Numbered from the stretch's first letter, positions 50,542 through 58,036 are shown. The stretch is DNA of 64,000 nucleotides from Lachnospiraceae bacterium (GCA_024404495.1 JAKSPT010000006.1:1-64000); one strand, 5' to 3'. Notes: generated by a model from the sequence alone, not told the origin. Translations and numbers: made by a program.

Positions 50542-50587
50542 GGGACACTTTTTGTCGGAAAAACCGACAGAGTGCCCCTTCTTTTTT
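50542..50587 (+). terminator. Terminator of the 49901 gene
   Basis: GGGACACT pairs with AGTGCCCC outside TGTCGG/CCGACA, followed by TTCTTTTTT. Confidence 0.9.
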
Positions 50588-50607
50588 CGTTTTCGGGCGC
50601 AAAAGAA

Positions 50608-50636
50608 TTGACAAGCGCGCATTTTTTTGTTATAAT
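50608..50636 (+). promoter_or_regulatory. Consensus sigma-A promoter of the CorC-type gene
   Basis: Perfect TTGACA (50608-50613), 17-bp spacer and perfect TATAAT (50631-50636). Confidence 0.92.
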
Positions 50637-50703
50637 TTATGATAACTTATTGTTGCTACGGCAACTCATATCGTTCCGAAACACGGAACAGGAAAGGAAT
50701 ATC

Positions 50704-52089
50704 ATGGACCAACCTCCTTTGGATACGGCGAACGTACCCCGAAGTAAGCGCATCCCCGACATTTTTGAAAGAGGGGGGTATGCGCAGATGAGTACGACAA
50801 CGTCGATCCTCGTGATGACCGTACTGGTCATTTTCTCCGCGTTTTTCTCGGCAACCGAGACCGCGTTCTCCGCGATGAACCGTGCGAGAATGAAGACCCT
50901 CGCCGAGGACGGCAATAAACGCGCAGCGCTTGTGATGGCGCTCTCCGAGAAGTACGACTCCCTGCTCTCCACGATCCTCGTGCTGAACAACCTCGTCAAT
51001 ATCTCGCTCTCCGCAATCGCGACCGTCTTCTTCATCGGTTTACTGGAAAAGAACGGCGCCACCGTGGCAACGGCTGTCGTCACCGTCGTCGTCCTGATCT
51101 TCGGAGAGGTGACCCCGAAAAGCCTCGCCAAGCAGTCTCCCGACCGCTTTACGATGGTCGTGGCTCCGGTCATCCGCGTTTTTATGATCGTTCTGACCCC
51201 CGTCAATCTCTTCTTCGCCGGCATCAACAAGCTGACGCAGAAGTTCTTCCGCGTCAAGGAGGAGCCTCCGATCTCGGAGGATGAGCTTCTGACCCTCGTG
51301 GACGAGGCGGAGCAGGACGGCGGCATCGAGGCGGAGGAAAGCGAGCTAATCCGCTCCGCGATCGAATTCAACGACCTCAAGGCGATCGATATCTATACGC
51401 CCCGCGTCAATATCGTCGGCATCGAAGAAAACGACGGCTCCGAGGAGATCGAAAAGACCTTCCGCGAGTCCGGTTACTCCCGCCTCCCCGTTTACCGGGA
51501 GACCGTGGACGAGATCGTGGGCGTCCTGCACGAAAAGGATTTCTACGAGCTGCTCAGAAGCGGCAAGGGCACGATCGGCGATTATCTGACCCCGCCCGTT
51601 TTCATCACCCTTTCGAGCAAGGTGGGCGACACCCTGCGTCTGCTGCAGAAAAATAAGGCGCACATGGCTGTCATCGCAGACGAGTTCGGCGGTACGGTCG
51701 GCATCGTGACGATGGAGGATATCCTCGAAGAGCTTGTCGGCGAGATCTACGACGAGCACGACGAGGTCGATGAAAAGATCCACATGGAGTCGGTAGGCGT
51801 TTACAAGGTAGACTGCTCCGCCGATCTCGACGATCTCTTCGAGCTGTTCGAGCTCGATCCCGACGAGGATGAGGAGCTGGAAAGCGTCTCGACCGTCGGC
51901 GGCTGGGTCATGCAGATGGCGGAGGCGATCCCCGAAGAAGGAAGCGTCTTCGTATATAAGAATCTTTCGGTGCGCGTCACCTCGGTCGATCCGCCCCGCG
52001 TCCTTGAGGTGGAGATCACCGTCCTTCCTCCGGAAGAGGAAGAAAAGGACGAAAAATCCGAGAAAGCCGAACGTGAGCACGCGGACTGA
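50704..52089 (+). CDS. HlyC/CorC-family membrane protein (DUF21-CBS-CorC)
   Basis: A 461-residue protein (433 if it begins at the ATG at 50788). After three to four helices of the DUF21/CNNM domain (VIFSAFFSATETAFSAMNRAR, then LIFGEVTPKSLAK) come two CBS domains (YTPRVNIVGIE to TPPVFITLSSK, DEFGGTVGIVTMEDILEELVGEI) and the CorC_HlyC domain (SVGVYKVDCSADL...), then an acidic tail. Such proteins are thought to export Mg2+ or Na+ or sense cobalt. Two starts have ribosome binding sites: 50704 (GGAAAGGA) and 50788 (GAGGGGGG). The second matches the usual N-terminus; its site can pair with upstream GCGCATCCCC. Confidence 0.9.
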   Translation: MDQPPLDTANVPRSKRIPDIFERGGYAQMSTTTSILVMTVLVIFSAFFSATETAFSAMNRARMKTLAEDGNKRAALVMALSEKYDSLLSTILVLNNLVNISLSAIATVFFIGLLEKNGATVATAVVTVVVLIFGEVTPKSLAKQSPDRFTMVVAPVIRVFMIVLTPVNLFFAGINKLTQKFFRVKEEPPISEDELLTLVDEAEQDGGIEAEESELIRSAIEFNDLKAIDIYTPRVNIVGIEENDGSEEIEKTFRESGYSRLPVYRETVDEIVGVLHEKDFYELLRSGKGTIGDYLTPPVFITLSSKVGDTLRLLQKNKAHMAVIADEFGGTVGIVTMEDILEELVGEIYDEHDEVDEKIHMESVGVYKVDCSADLDDLFELFELDPDEDEELESVSTVGGWVMQMAEAIPEEGSVFVYKNLSVRVTSVDPPRVLEVEITVLPPEEEEKDEKSEKAEREHAD

Positions 52090-52136
52090 TGGGAAAACGA
52101 GTTTTAAGTTTTAAGTTTCAAGTAAATAAATGCACA

Positions 52137-52395
52137 CATCCCCGTGACCGATGCGAACGGTCACGGGGATGTCTTTTGTTCTGTTGGTTACTTTTTCTTT
52201 TACGCACGGCAGGCGAACACTGCGCGAGGCGAACCGCTGGGTAGCAGCGCGCAATGCGGAGACACCGAGGGAGGCGGATCGGGGCGGAAGATCACCGAAG
52301 ATGATCTCTCCCGGCTTCAAACAGGCTTTGCCCGAAGAACTTATTGATAAGTTCTCCTTATGCCTCTTTGGTTCTTTCTCGGGCGAGAAAGAACA
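52137..52395. repeat. Dispersed intergenic element, copy B
   Basis: Opens with CATCCCCGTGACCG/CGGTCACGGGGATG and a T-run, which also terminates the CorC-type gene; then the core GTAGCAGCGCGCAATGCG and AGACACCG, and the end TTATGCCTCTTTGG with hairpin GTTCTTTCTCG/CGAGAAAGAAC. Its last 38 bases encode the C-terminus of the minus-strand DUF4430-like gene. Confidence 0.85.
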
Positions 52396-53125
52396 CGCAT
52401 CCCCCGCACAAAATGCTGAGGATCATAACACCCGGCGTGGAGTCAAAGGTCGAAGGATTATCGGAGGCAAGCACGCGGCAGTAGGGGGGCACGAGGACGG
52501 TATCGGCTTTTTCGGCGGTGATCTCGTGGGCTTTGCCGTCAAGGGTGAGGGTCACCCTGCCGTCTTCCCCGGTCACGAAGCCGGAAGGAACGCCGTCCAC
52601 GAGGATGCTCATCCCGGCGGCGGGGGAGGTAACGGGATTCCAGTCGGCGTCGTAACCGGCGGTGTAAAGAGTAAGGGAGATTTCGGAGCCGGACACCTCG
52701 TATTTATCGAAGAAGGCATAGGTGTCGGAGTAGAATTTCATATCCCGATAGAGAAAGGCGGTCACGCGGTCGCCGTCGGAAACCGGGTCGGCAAGGCTCA
52801 TCGGAGCGCCGTCGTTGTGATAGTAGCCGTAGCCGCCGCCGTTGTCCTTGTTCCAGAGTTTCGTCATCGAGATGCCGAAAGCGGTCAGCTCGGTGCCGTA
52901 GCCGGAGGCACCCGCGGGACAGTAGGCAGCGTGGGCGCAGGCGAGCGCGTCGGAGATGGTCAGAGCGCCGTCGGAATCGGCATCGGTCACGGTGACCGGG
53001 CGGTAAGCAAGCACGGGCGTGCCGTCTACGACGGTAACGAAGACGGTGATCTCTTCCGCGGAAACGGGCAGACAGAGAAGCAGGGTCAGAACGGCAAGCA
53101 GAACGAAGGCAAACGCTTTTTTCAT
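52358..53125 (-). CDS. DUF4430-like exported, membrane-anchored protein under B12 control
   Basis: A 255-residue protein: signal peptide (residues 1-23, ending VSAEE), a dockerin/EF-hand-like loop (TDADSDGALTISDA, about 47-60), then a DUF4430-like part with KLWNKDNGGGYGYYHNDG and DGDRVTAFLY, a beta domain (about 165-215), and a C-terminal hydrophobic anchor (VMILSILCGGCVFFLA) with a short basic tail. DUF4430 domains occur in transcobalamin-like proteins and cobalamin-related surface proteins, which fits the cobalamin riboswitch 420 bases upstream; a role in B12 capture is inferred. Its start overlaps the stop of the small gene (ATGA). The last residues FFLARERTKEA are encoded by a dispersed repeat. 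Confidence 0.72.
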   Translation of the reverse strand: MKKAFAFVLLAVLTLLLCLPVSAEEITVFVTVVDGTPVLAYRPVTVTDADSDGALTISDALACAHAAYCPAGASGYGTELTAFGISMTKLWNKDNGGGYGYYHNDGAPMSLADPVSDGDRVTAFLYRDMKFYSDTYAFFDKYEVSGSEISLTLYTAGYDADWNPVTSPAAGMSILVDGVPSGFVTGEDGRVTLTLDGKAHEITAEKADTVLVPPYCRVLASDNPSTFDSTPGVMILSILCGGCVFFLARERTKEA

Positions 53126-53415
53126 GATTGATCCTCTTTCTTTTCTTGTTTTTTCGCTTCACGGCGGTTCCGTTTGGCGCGGATCCGTTTTTCCCGGTTC
53201 TTTTCGGCGCGGTCGGAATCGCGCGGCGGTTTGATGCCGGCGGCTTCGAGGGCGCGCCCCCACGGTCCGAAAAATGCCTTGATGGCGCAGACCTCCTCGG
53301 GTGAAAAATCCGAACGCTTCGGATAACGGGCTTCCCCGGCTTCGGAAAGTGCTTCCGATTTCGCGCGAAGGAGCGCAAGGCAGTCCTCCGCCGCGTATTT
53401 CTGCTTTTCTTCCAT
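53122..53415 (-). CDS. Small protein with a homing-endonuclease-associated (HNH) repeat
   Basis: A 97-residue, strongly basic protein. KRSDFSPEEVCAIKAFFG followed by PWGRALEAAGIKPPR (about residues 33-65) matches the pattern of the HNH/homing-endonuclease-associated repeat (..DF....I...FG.W..AL.AAGL), a DNA-binding helix-turn-helix type unit; the C-terminal 30 residues are a Lys/Arg/Glu helix. There is no nuclease domain. GGAGGGA lies upstream of the ATG at 53415, just after the riboswitch terminator, and the stop overlaps the next start. It might be a DNA-binding protein of the operon; its link to cobalamin is not known. Confidence 0.72.
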   Translation of the reverse strand: MEEKQKYAAEDCLALLRAKSEALSEAGEARYPKRSDFSPEEVCAIKAFFGPWGRALEAAGIKPPRDSDRAEKNREKRIRAKRNRREAKKQEKKEDQS

Positions 53416-53428
53416 GTTCCCTCCAAAC

Positions 53429-53461
53429 AAAAAAGCGTTTTTGCCGGGAAAGCAAAAACGC
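53429..53461 (-). terminator. Intrinsic terminator of the cobalamin riboswitch
   Basis: GCGTTTTTGC pairs with GCAAAAACGC around a 7-base loop and is followed on the minus strand by TTTTTT, ending 14 bases before the start codon at 53415. This is the expression platform: ligand-bound aptamer should favour termination. Confidence 0.9.
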
Positions 53462-53574
53462 AGCGTCTTTTTCAGCGGTGGAAGAATGCCCGATAAGGCG
53501 CATTTCCTGCGCGAAAGATCGGCTGCATTCTTCGTCTCCCAAAAATGTTCCGGTTTTACCCGGCGACCGGGTCC

Positions 53575-53695
53575 TCACGGCAGGTATTCCGACTGACGGC
53601 AGTTCAATAACAAACAGCCGATCACGGTAATGGCGGTTGCGACGGAATTTCACCGAACTTCCCCCTGATCCGGCAGAGCCGGAACCGTGTGACGC
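53575..53695 (-). promoter_or_regulatory. Cobalamin riboswitch aptamer
   Basis: On the minus strand the conserved core GTTCGGTGAAATTCCG (after GGGGGAA) is followed by CGCAACCGCC, and then by GTCAGTCGGAATACCTGCCG, which is the 3' conserved box with the GAATACCTGCC motif of cobalamin (B12) riboswitches. A promoter lies at the 5' side and a mid-leader hairpin (GAAGAATGC/GCATTCTTC) and a terminator at the 3' side. It should turn the two downstream genes off when B12 is abundant. Confidence 0.9.
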
Positions 53696-53712
53696 GATTT
53701 GATTGTGTTACT

Positions 53713-53741
53713 ATTATAGCACGCCGCTCTTTTCCCGTCAA
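53713..53741 (-). promoter_or_regulatory. Sigma-A promoter of the B12-riboswitch operon
   Basis: On the minus strand TTGACG (53736-53741), a 17-bp spacer and TATAAT (53713-53718). Confidence 0.87.
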
Positions 53742-53764
53742 GAGAAAACGGGAAAAAAGCGGCG
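53722..53764. repeat. 16-bp inverted repeat spanning the B12 promoter and the end of the MFS unit
   Basis: CGCCGCTCTTTTCCCG (53722-53737) is the inverted repeat of CGGGAAAAAAGCGGCG (53749-53764), with one G-U pair in RNA. The -35 box lies partly in its loop. It probably ends the MFS transcript, whose stop is at 53777, although no T-run follows. Confidence 0.7.
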
Positions 53765-53776
53765 CATTTTCATGGA

Positions 53777-55030
53777 TTATCCGACGGTTTCTTTTTCCTG
53801 TTTCGAGAAATACCGTTTTACGAAGAGCAGAAGCACGGTGCCGATGAGCGGGAAGACCGCCGCGATCAGTACACCGACGCGGAGACCGACCTCGTCGGGG
53901 GTCATACCGCGCGTGGCGCTGAGGTTCAGGGCAAAATCGGTGACCTTGACCTTGTCGACGATGACGCCGAGAAGCTGGGGCGCGACCGAGGCGCCGAAAT
54001 CACCGCCCGCCGCCATCAAAGCGTAGGCGGCAACGCCGGGATCGGGGATCTTTTCTTCCATCAGGATCAGCGTGCCCGGCCAGAGCATCGAGGTGCAGAA
54101 GCCGATCAGGACGCAGGCGAGGAAGGAAACAATCGTGTTCGTCACGCTGCCCACGACGATGTAGAAGACGGCGGCGCCCGCCATGCTGAACAGAAGCGTG
54201 TTCAGGATATTTTTTCCGTATTTCGCGTAGAGGGTGCGGCAGGAGGCGAGCAGAAGCGCAAAGACCGCCATGCCGAGAATGTCGCCCGCCGCCTTCGGAA
54301 TGTGCAGGGCGTTTTCCATATAGCCGGAGATCCAGTTGGTCATCGCGTTCTCGGAGGCACTGCCGAGGAAAATGCAGACGAAGCAGAGGAAAATGCCGGT
54401 CGTCCGCTTCGCGGCGCCCTTCACCGCGGGGGTGGAGGTGTTCATCGGCGGGATCGGCGAGAGGAAGAACAGAACCGACGCGATCAGAGGCAGAACGGCA
54501 AGGAAAAGAGTATGATACTGCCAGTTCGCCGTGCCGAAGATCCTGAAAAACAGCGTGGCGAGAACGACGTTGGAAACGACGCCCCAGCCGTAGAGCGAGT
54601 GGAGCAGGCTCATATCACGGTCGGGATGCTCGGAGGGGATCGCCGCGACGACGGGAGAGATCAGAACCTCGCAGAGCCCCGCCGCGACCGAGAAGATCAC
54701 CGTTCCGATCGCAAGCCCGAGGAAGGGACGTGAGGGGAACAGAAGGGGCGAGAGCGCGTAGACCGTCAGACCGATCCCGGTCAGAAGCGGCATCAGACGC
54801 ACCGTCCATTTGATATTGAACTTTTCCGGGAAGAAGGAGAAGATCAGGTCGATCGAAAGCTGGGTCAGAAAATTGATGAGGACCAGCGTCCCGAGGAGCG
54901 TGTAGGAAATGCCGTAGGTCTCGTGAAAGGTCACGAAAAGAAGCGGCGGCAGGGTGAAGACCGACGACATCGCAAGGTAGGCGTAAAAGCACGCGAACCG
55001 CGTCCGCCGGTAGTTGGGTTCGTTCATCAT
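53777..55030 (-). CDS. MFS transporter, 12-helix
   Basis: A 417-residue transporter with 12 membrane helices. GTLVLINFLTQLSIDLIFSFFPEKFNIKW resembles the loop 2-3 motif of the family, and LLHSLYGWGVVSNVVLATLFF plus GSASENAMTNWISGYMENAL recall fucose/glucose-type MFS members (FucP-like, YbjJ-like). The substrate is unknown; sugar uptake is plausible. GGAGG lies 7 bases before the ATG at 55030, and the promoter is within 55 bases. The tail (KRYFSKQEKETVG) is short and polar. It is followed by an inverted repeat rather than a normal terminator. Confidence 0.88.
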   Translation of the reverse strand: MMNEPNYRRTRFACFYAYLAMSSVFTLPPLLFVTFHETYGISYTLLGTLVLINFLTQLSIDLIFSFFPEKFNIKWTVRLMPLLTGIGLTVYALSPLLFPSRPFLGLAIGTVIFSVAAGLCEVLISPVVAAIPSEHPDRDMSLLHSLYGWGVVSNVVLATLFFRIFGTANWQYHTLFLAVLPLIASVLFFLSPIPPMNTSTPAVKGAAKRTTGIFLCFVCIFLGSASENAMTNWISGYMENALHIPKAAGDILGMAVFALLLASCRTLYAKYGKNILNTLLFSMAGAAVFYIVVGSVTNTIVSFLACVLIGFCTSMLWPGTLILMEEKIPDPGVAAYALMAAGGDFGASVAPQLLGVIVDKVKVTDFALNLSATRGMTPDEVGLRVGVLIAAVFPLIGTVLLLFVKRYFSKQEKETVG

Positions 55031-55077
55031 CGCAGAACCTCCGGAGAGTTTCCCGGACCGCGTCCGGTATTTTCTTC

Positions 55078-55106
55078 ATTATACACGACCGCGAGGGAAA
55101 ATGCAA
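55078..55106 (-). promoter_or_regulatory. Sigma-A promoter of the MFS gene
   Basis: On the minus strand TTGCAT (55101-55106), a 17-bp spacer and TATAAT (55078-55083). Confidence 0.83.
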
Positions 55107-55193
55107 GCGGGGGAGAGAGTTTTGAGCTTTAAGTTTGATGTTTTTCGTCTTAAGCCTAAAGCCTTAAGTCTTAAAATGTCAGAAAACGCAGAC

Positions 55194-55443
55194 GTCCCCG
55201 CGACCGATGCTGACGGTCACGGGGGCGACTTTTCCTATAGCTGTTGCTTTTCCTTTGCTGCACTTGAGGCGAACACGACGCTATGCGAACCACCGGGCAG
55301 CAGCACGCAATGCGGAGAAACCCGGGGCGAACGGATACAGTCCGGGACGGCACAATCGCGAAACGCACGCTTCATACGAAGGTACCCGGTTATGATTTAC
55401 CCCTTATGCCTCTTTGGTCCTTTCTTGGCAAGAAAGGACATCG
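55194..55443. repeat. Dispersed intergenic element, copy C
   Basis: Opens CGTCCCCGCGACCG/CGGTCACGGGGGCG and TTTTCC, has the core GCAGCAGCACGCAATGCG, and ends TTACCCCTTATGCCTCTTTG with hairpin GTCCTTTCTTG/CAAGAAAGGAC and CATCGCGTCC. Compared with copies A and B both arms of the end hairpin changed together. It is preceded by repeated TTTAAG/CTTAAG steps (about 55121-55177) like those before copy B. The rest of 55107-55459 has no gene. Confidence 0.83.
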
Positions 55444-55459
55444 CGTCCCCGCGTCCCCG

Positions 55460-56854
55460 TTACTCCGCGAACAGGGAGCCGACACGGACGGCTTCGGTTT
55501 CGAGGGAGGAGACGTAGGAGACGACCTCGTCGGTCGCGTAGCCCATATCGGTCATAACGATAAGGAGATAGGGCGAAGAGGGCTCGGTGACGATGCCCAT
55601 ATCGTGATAGGCGCCGGTCGCGAGCGTATAGCGGTGAAGAACGGTGCCGGAGGGGAGGAGAGAGGACATTCCGGAGGTCACGGCGCCGCAAAGCGAGACG
55701 CGGAGAGGGTCGGAATACGGCTCGGCGGAGCAGAGGACGCGCCAGACCTCCTGCCATAGAAGGACGGCGTCTTTCAGCGTAACGGTTTCGGTAAGAGAGC
55801 CGATGCCGAGGGAGGAAAGAAGCACGTCGGTCTTTTCGTCCCCGTAGATCAGGGAAAGAACGTGGGAGGCGGTCGCGTCGTTGTAACGGAGGACGAGGTC
55901 GATCAGGTCAAGACGGGAAAACTCTGTCCCGGCAGGCTTGGATTTCAGAATGCCGCTGCCGTGAACCTCGTGAGAGGGATCGTAAGTATAGGTTCCGGAA
56001 AGCGAATCCCATTCGGTTTCGAGAAGAGCGAGCGCCTGCGCGAGCTGACGGAGATCGCCGGAGGCAAAGGGAAGCTCCTCGCCGTAGGAGATCGAATACC
56101 CGGCGGTCAGATCCGCGTAATACAGCGCGACGGCGGGCGTCACCTCCGCTTCGCGGACGACGGGAAATCCGTCCGCCCCGGTTTCGGTGATCTGCTCGAT
56201 CCGTTTCGGCGCGCTGCGTACCAGCTCGCCGAGCGAAAGAAGCCCGAGCTTTCCGGCGGGGGAGTTATTCAGACGTTCGGTCAGCGCGTCGATCTCGGAC
56301 TGCTTGTCCGCCGAAAGACGCTCAAGCTCGGCGATCCTCGCGTTGAGCTGTTCGTGGATCGGGTCGGTGTCTTCGAGCGTTTTTTTCAGTTCGTCGCGCT
56401 CGGCGGTGAGCGCGGTCAGTTCGGTTTTCAGCCCCGCAAGCTCGTTTTCAAGCACTTCGAGACGTCCGGTCAGCCCGATCGCCTGCGAAAGCGCTTCTTC
56501 TTTGTCGTTCTGCGCGTCGCGGAGCTCGCGCGCGTGATCGGAACGGAGGGAGGCAAGCTCGTCCTCCTTCGCCTTCAGCGAACGGAGAAGCAGCCCCGCC
56601 GTCACGGTGCTCGTGACGAAAAGCGCGGCTAAAACGAGCGAAAGGATCGAAAGCACGCTGATCGCGGTGTTCCTTTTGCCGCGTTTGCTTTTGTTCTTAC
56701 CGGTCTTACCGGCTTTGCGGGGCGCGGGAGCAGGCTCCGCGGCAGGGGTCTGCGTCGCAGCCTGCGGCGCAGACTGCGATGCGGTCTGCGACGGATCGGA
56801 GGCTTCCGCCGTTTTTTCGGGATTCCCGGGAAGGGTTTCTTTGGTATGGTTCAT
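55460..56854 (-). CDS. Membrane-anchored, coiled-coil, class A beta-lactamase-like (probably inactive) protein
   Basis: A 464-residue protein. A Pro/Ala/Thr/Gln-rich cytoplasmic start (1-45), a basic KRGKR stop-transfer, one membrane helix (about 63-90), a coiled coil (about 95-200, EELASLRSDHAREL to IDALTERLNN), then a domain of about 240 residues with the order of a class A beta-lactamase: FASGDLRQLAQALALLE in the SxxK position, GSGIL and YNDATASHVLSLIYG in the SDN region, TLATGAYHDMGIV in the KTG region. The catalytic Lys and the KTG motif are not conserved, so hydrolysis is doubtful. It follows divIC by 16 bases, suggesting a role at the cell wall or septum (inference). Confidence 0.75.
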   Translation of the reverse strand: MNHTKETLPGNPEKTAEASDPSQTASQSAPQAATQTPAAEPAPAPRKAGKTGKNKSKRGKRNTAISVLSILSLVLAALFVTSTVTAGLLLRSLKAKEDELASLRSDHARELRDAQNDKEEALSQAIGLTGRLEVLENELAGLKTELTALTAERDELKKTLEDTDPIHEQLNARIAELERLSADKQSEIDALTERLNNSPAGKLGLLSLGELVRSAPKRIEQITETGADGFPVVREAEVTPAVALYYADLTAGYSISYGEELPFASGDLRQLAQALALLETEWDSLSGTYTYDPSHEVHGSGILKSKPAGTEFSRLDLIDLVLRYNDATASHVLSLIYGDEKTDVLLSSLGIGSLTETVTLKDAVLLWQEVWRVLCSAEPYSDPLRVSLCGAVTSGMSSLLPSGTVLHRYTLATGAYHDMGIVTEPSSPYLLIVMTDMGYATDEVVSYVSSLETEAVRVGSLFAE

Positions 56855-56870
56855 TTTGACGTCCGTTCTT

Positions 56871-57146
56871 TTATCTGTCGTTGAAGATCACGATGTCGCC
56901 GGGGAGACAGTAGCCGTTATCCCGCGCGATGTCCATGATCGCTTCCTCGTCGAGAGGCTTGGAAAGCTCGTCCTGCATTTCCTCGATGCTGTCCTCGAGG
57001 TCGTCCTTTTTTGCCTGCAGGATGTCCCGCTGCTTTTTCAGATCGTCAAATTCAAGCTGAAGCTTGAAGATGTTGATGATGCAGAAGCAGACGAAAACGA
57101 AAACCGCGAGCTTCATGAAAATATTCAGTCTTCCGCTTAATTTCAT
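56871..57146 (-). CDS. divIC: Septum formation initiator DivIC/FtsB family
   Basis: A 91-residue bitopic membrane protein: one N-terminal helix (about residues 8-28, MKLAVFVFVCFCIINIF), a coiled coil (LQLEFDDLKKQRDILQAKKDDLEDSIEEM), and a C-terminal segment AIMDIARDNGYCLPGDIVIF with the conserved G-Y/x-xxPG motif. In Bacillus DivIC works with FtsL and FtsQ/DivIB to activate septal wall synthesis. GGAAAG precedes the start, which overlaps the yabQ stop (ATGA). The order yabP-yabQ-divIC is the same as in Bacillus subtilis. Confidence 0.9.
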   Translation of the reverse strand: MKLSGRLNIFMKLAVFVFVCFCIINIFKLQLEFDDLKKQRDILQAKKDDLEDSIEEMQDELSKPLDEEAIMDIARDNGYCLPGDIVIFNDR

Positions 57147-57664
57147 ACCGTTTTGCTTTCCTTTTTTGATCTTTTTCGACGCTTTCCGGTCAGAGAAAAG
57201 CGATTATTTACGATTTTGAGATGCTTTTTCAGCGTTTTCCGGGACGATACGCGCCGGGATACCTCCGTCAGCTTTTTCCGTATCCGCCCGAAAAGCAGGG
57301 CGAAGGGGCGGAAAAGGAAACGGAGCAGCGCGAGGGTCAGCATAATCAGCCGCTCGGCACACGCCATAAGGAGCCTGCCGCCCGTCACCCGCCACGAAAC
57401 GAATCCGATCCCTGCCGCCGCAAAGGCGAACCAACGGAAGCGTCCGTAATTCGCGTAATAGGTCAGGAGGATCATCGTCACGGCGGAGATCAGCGCAAAC
57501 AGAAGGTCGCCGCAGAAAAGCGAGACGAGACGGGGCGGATCGCTGCGGCGTTTTCCGGTCGCGAGATGGAGGATCCGGAATCCGTCCCAGAGCAGGGAGA
57601 GGAGCACGCCCGCCGCCGCGGACAGGATCAGATACCGCCCGTAGGTGTTCTGTGAAATGAACAT
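57143..57664 (-). CDS. yabQ: Spore cortex biosynthesis protein YabQ
   Basis: A 173-residue membrane protein with three to four helices in the first 115 residues (GVLLSLLWDGFRILH at the start is the family's GxxxGxxxDxxR motif) and a strongly basic tail (LKKHLKIVNNRFSL to KKESKTV). In Bacillus YabQ is made in the mother cell and needed for cortex formation; that role is known for the family and inferred here. The start codon overlaps the stop of yabP (TGATG) and the stop overlaps divIC, so the three are translated in chain. Confidence 0.88.
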   Translation of the reverse strand: MFISQNTYGRYLILSAAAGVLLSLLWDGFRILHLATGKRRSDPPRLVSLFCGDLLFALISAVTMILLTYYANYGRFRWFAFAAAGIGFVSWRVTGGRLLMACAERLIMLTLALLRFLFRPFALLFGRIRKKLTEVSRRVSSRKTLKKHLKIVNNRFSLTGKRRKRSKKESKTV

Positions 57665-57960
57665 CAGCGGAACAGCCCCGAAAGGAGGCTCTTCTTTTCG
57701 CCGTTTTTCGTCCCTTTTCCGTCGCGGACGTAGTTCAGCCCGTTGATCGTTCCCGTGACCGTCATTTCCCCGCCCTCGACGTTCAGTCCGAGGATGCGGA
57801 GCTCTTCCCCGTCCACCGACAGAAGATACCCGTCGAGGCGGATGAGGATCGAGGTCTCGTCAAAGCCGCAGACGTCAACGACGCCGGTGAGATACAGGCT
57901 GCTTCTGTCGTCAAGGCGGAGTGCGTGCGGACGACCGGACGCGGTCGGTTTTTCGTTCAT
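57664..57960 (-). CDS. yabP: Sporulation protein YabP
   Basis: A 98-residue soluble protein of the YabP/YqfC family. LTGVVDVCGFDETSILIRL followed by LSVDGEELRILGLNVEGGEM is the conserved core, with LNYVRD near the end. The family is conserved among endospore formers and expressed in the mother cell, but the mechanism is unknown. It overlaps yabQ by one base. The upstream gene, rqcP, ends 76 bases away, so yabP may have its own sigma-E-type promoter; I see no clear one. Confidence 0.88.
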   Translation of the reverse strand: MNEKPTASGRPHALRLDDRSSLYLTGVVDVCGFDETSILIRLDGYLLSVDGEELRILGLNVEGGEMTVTGTINGLNYVRDGKGTKNGEKKSLLSGLFR

Positions 57961-58036
57961 TTTTCTTTCTTCCCTTCCTTTTTTCGGATGATACCCGAAT
58001 ATATGAAAGAAAGGAAGAAATTATGAAAGAGGGAGA

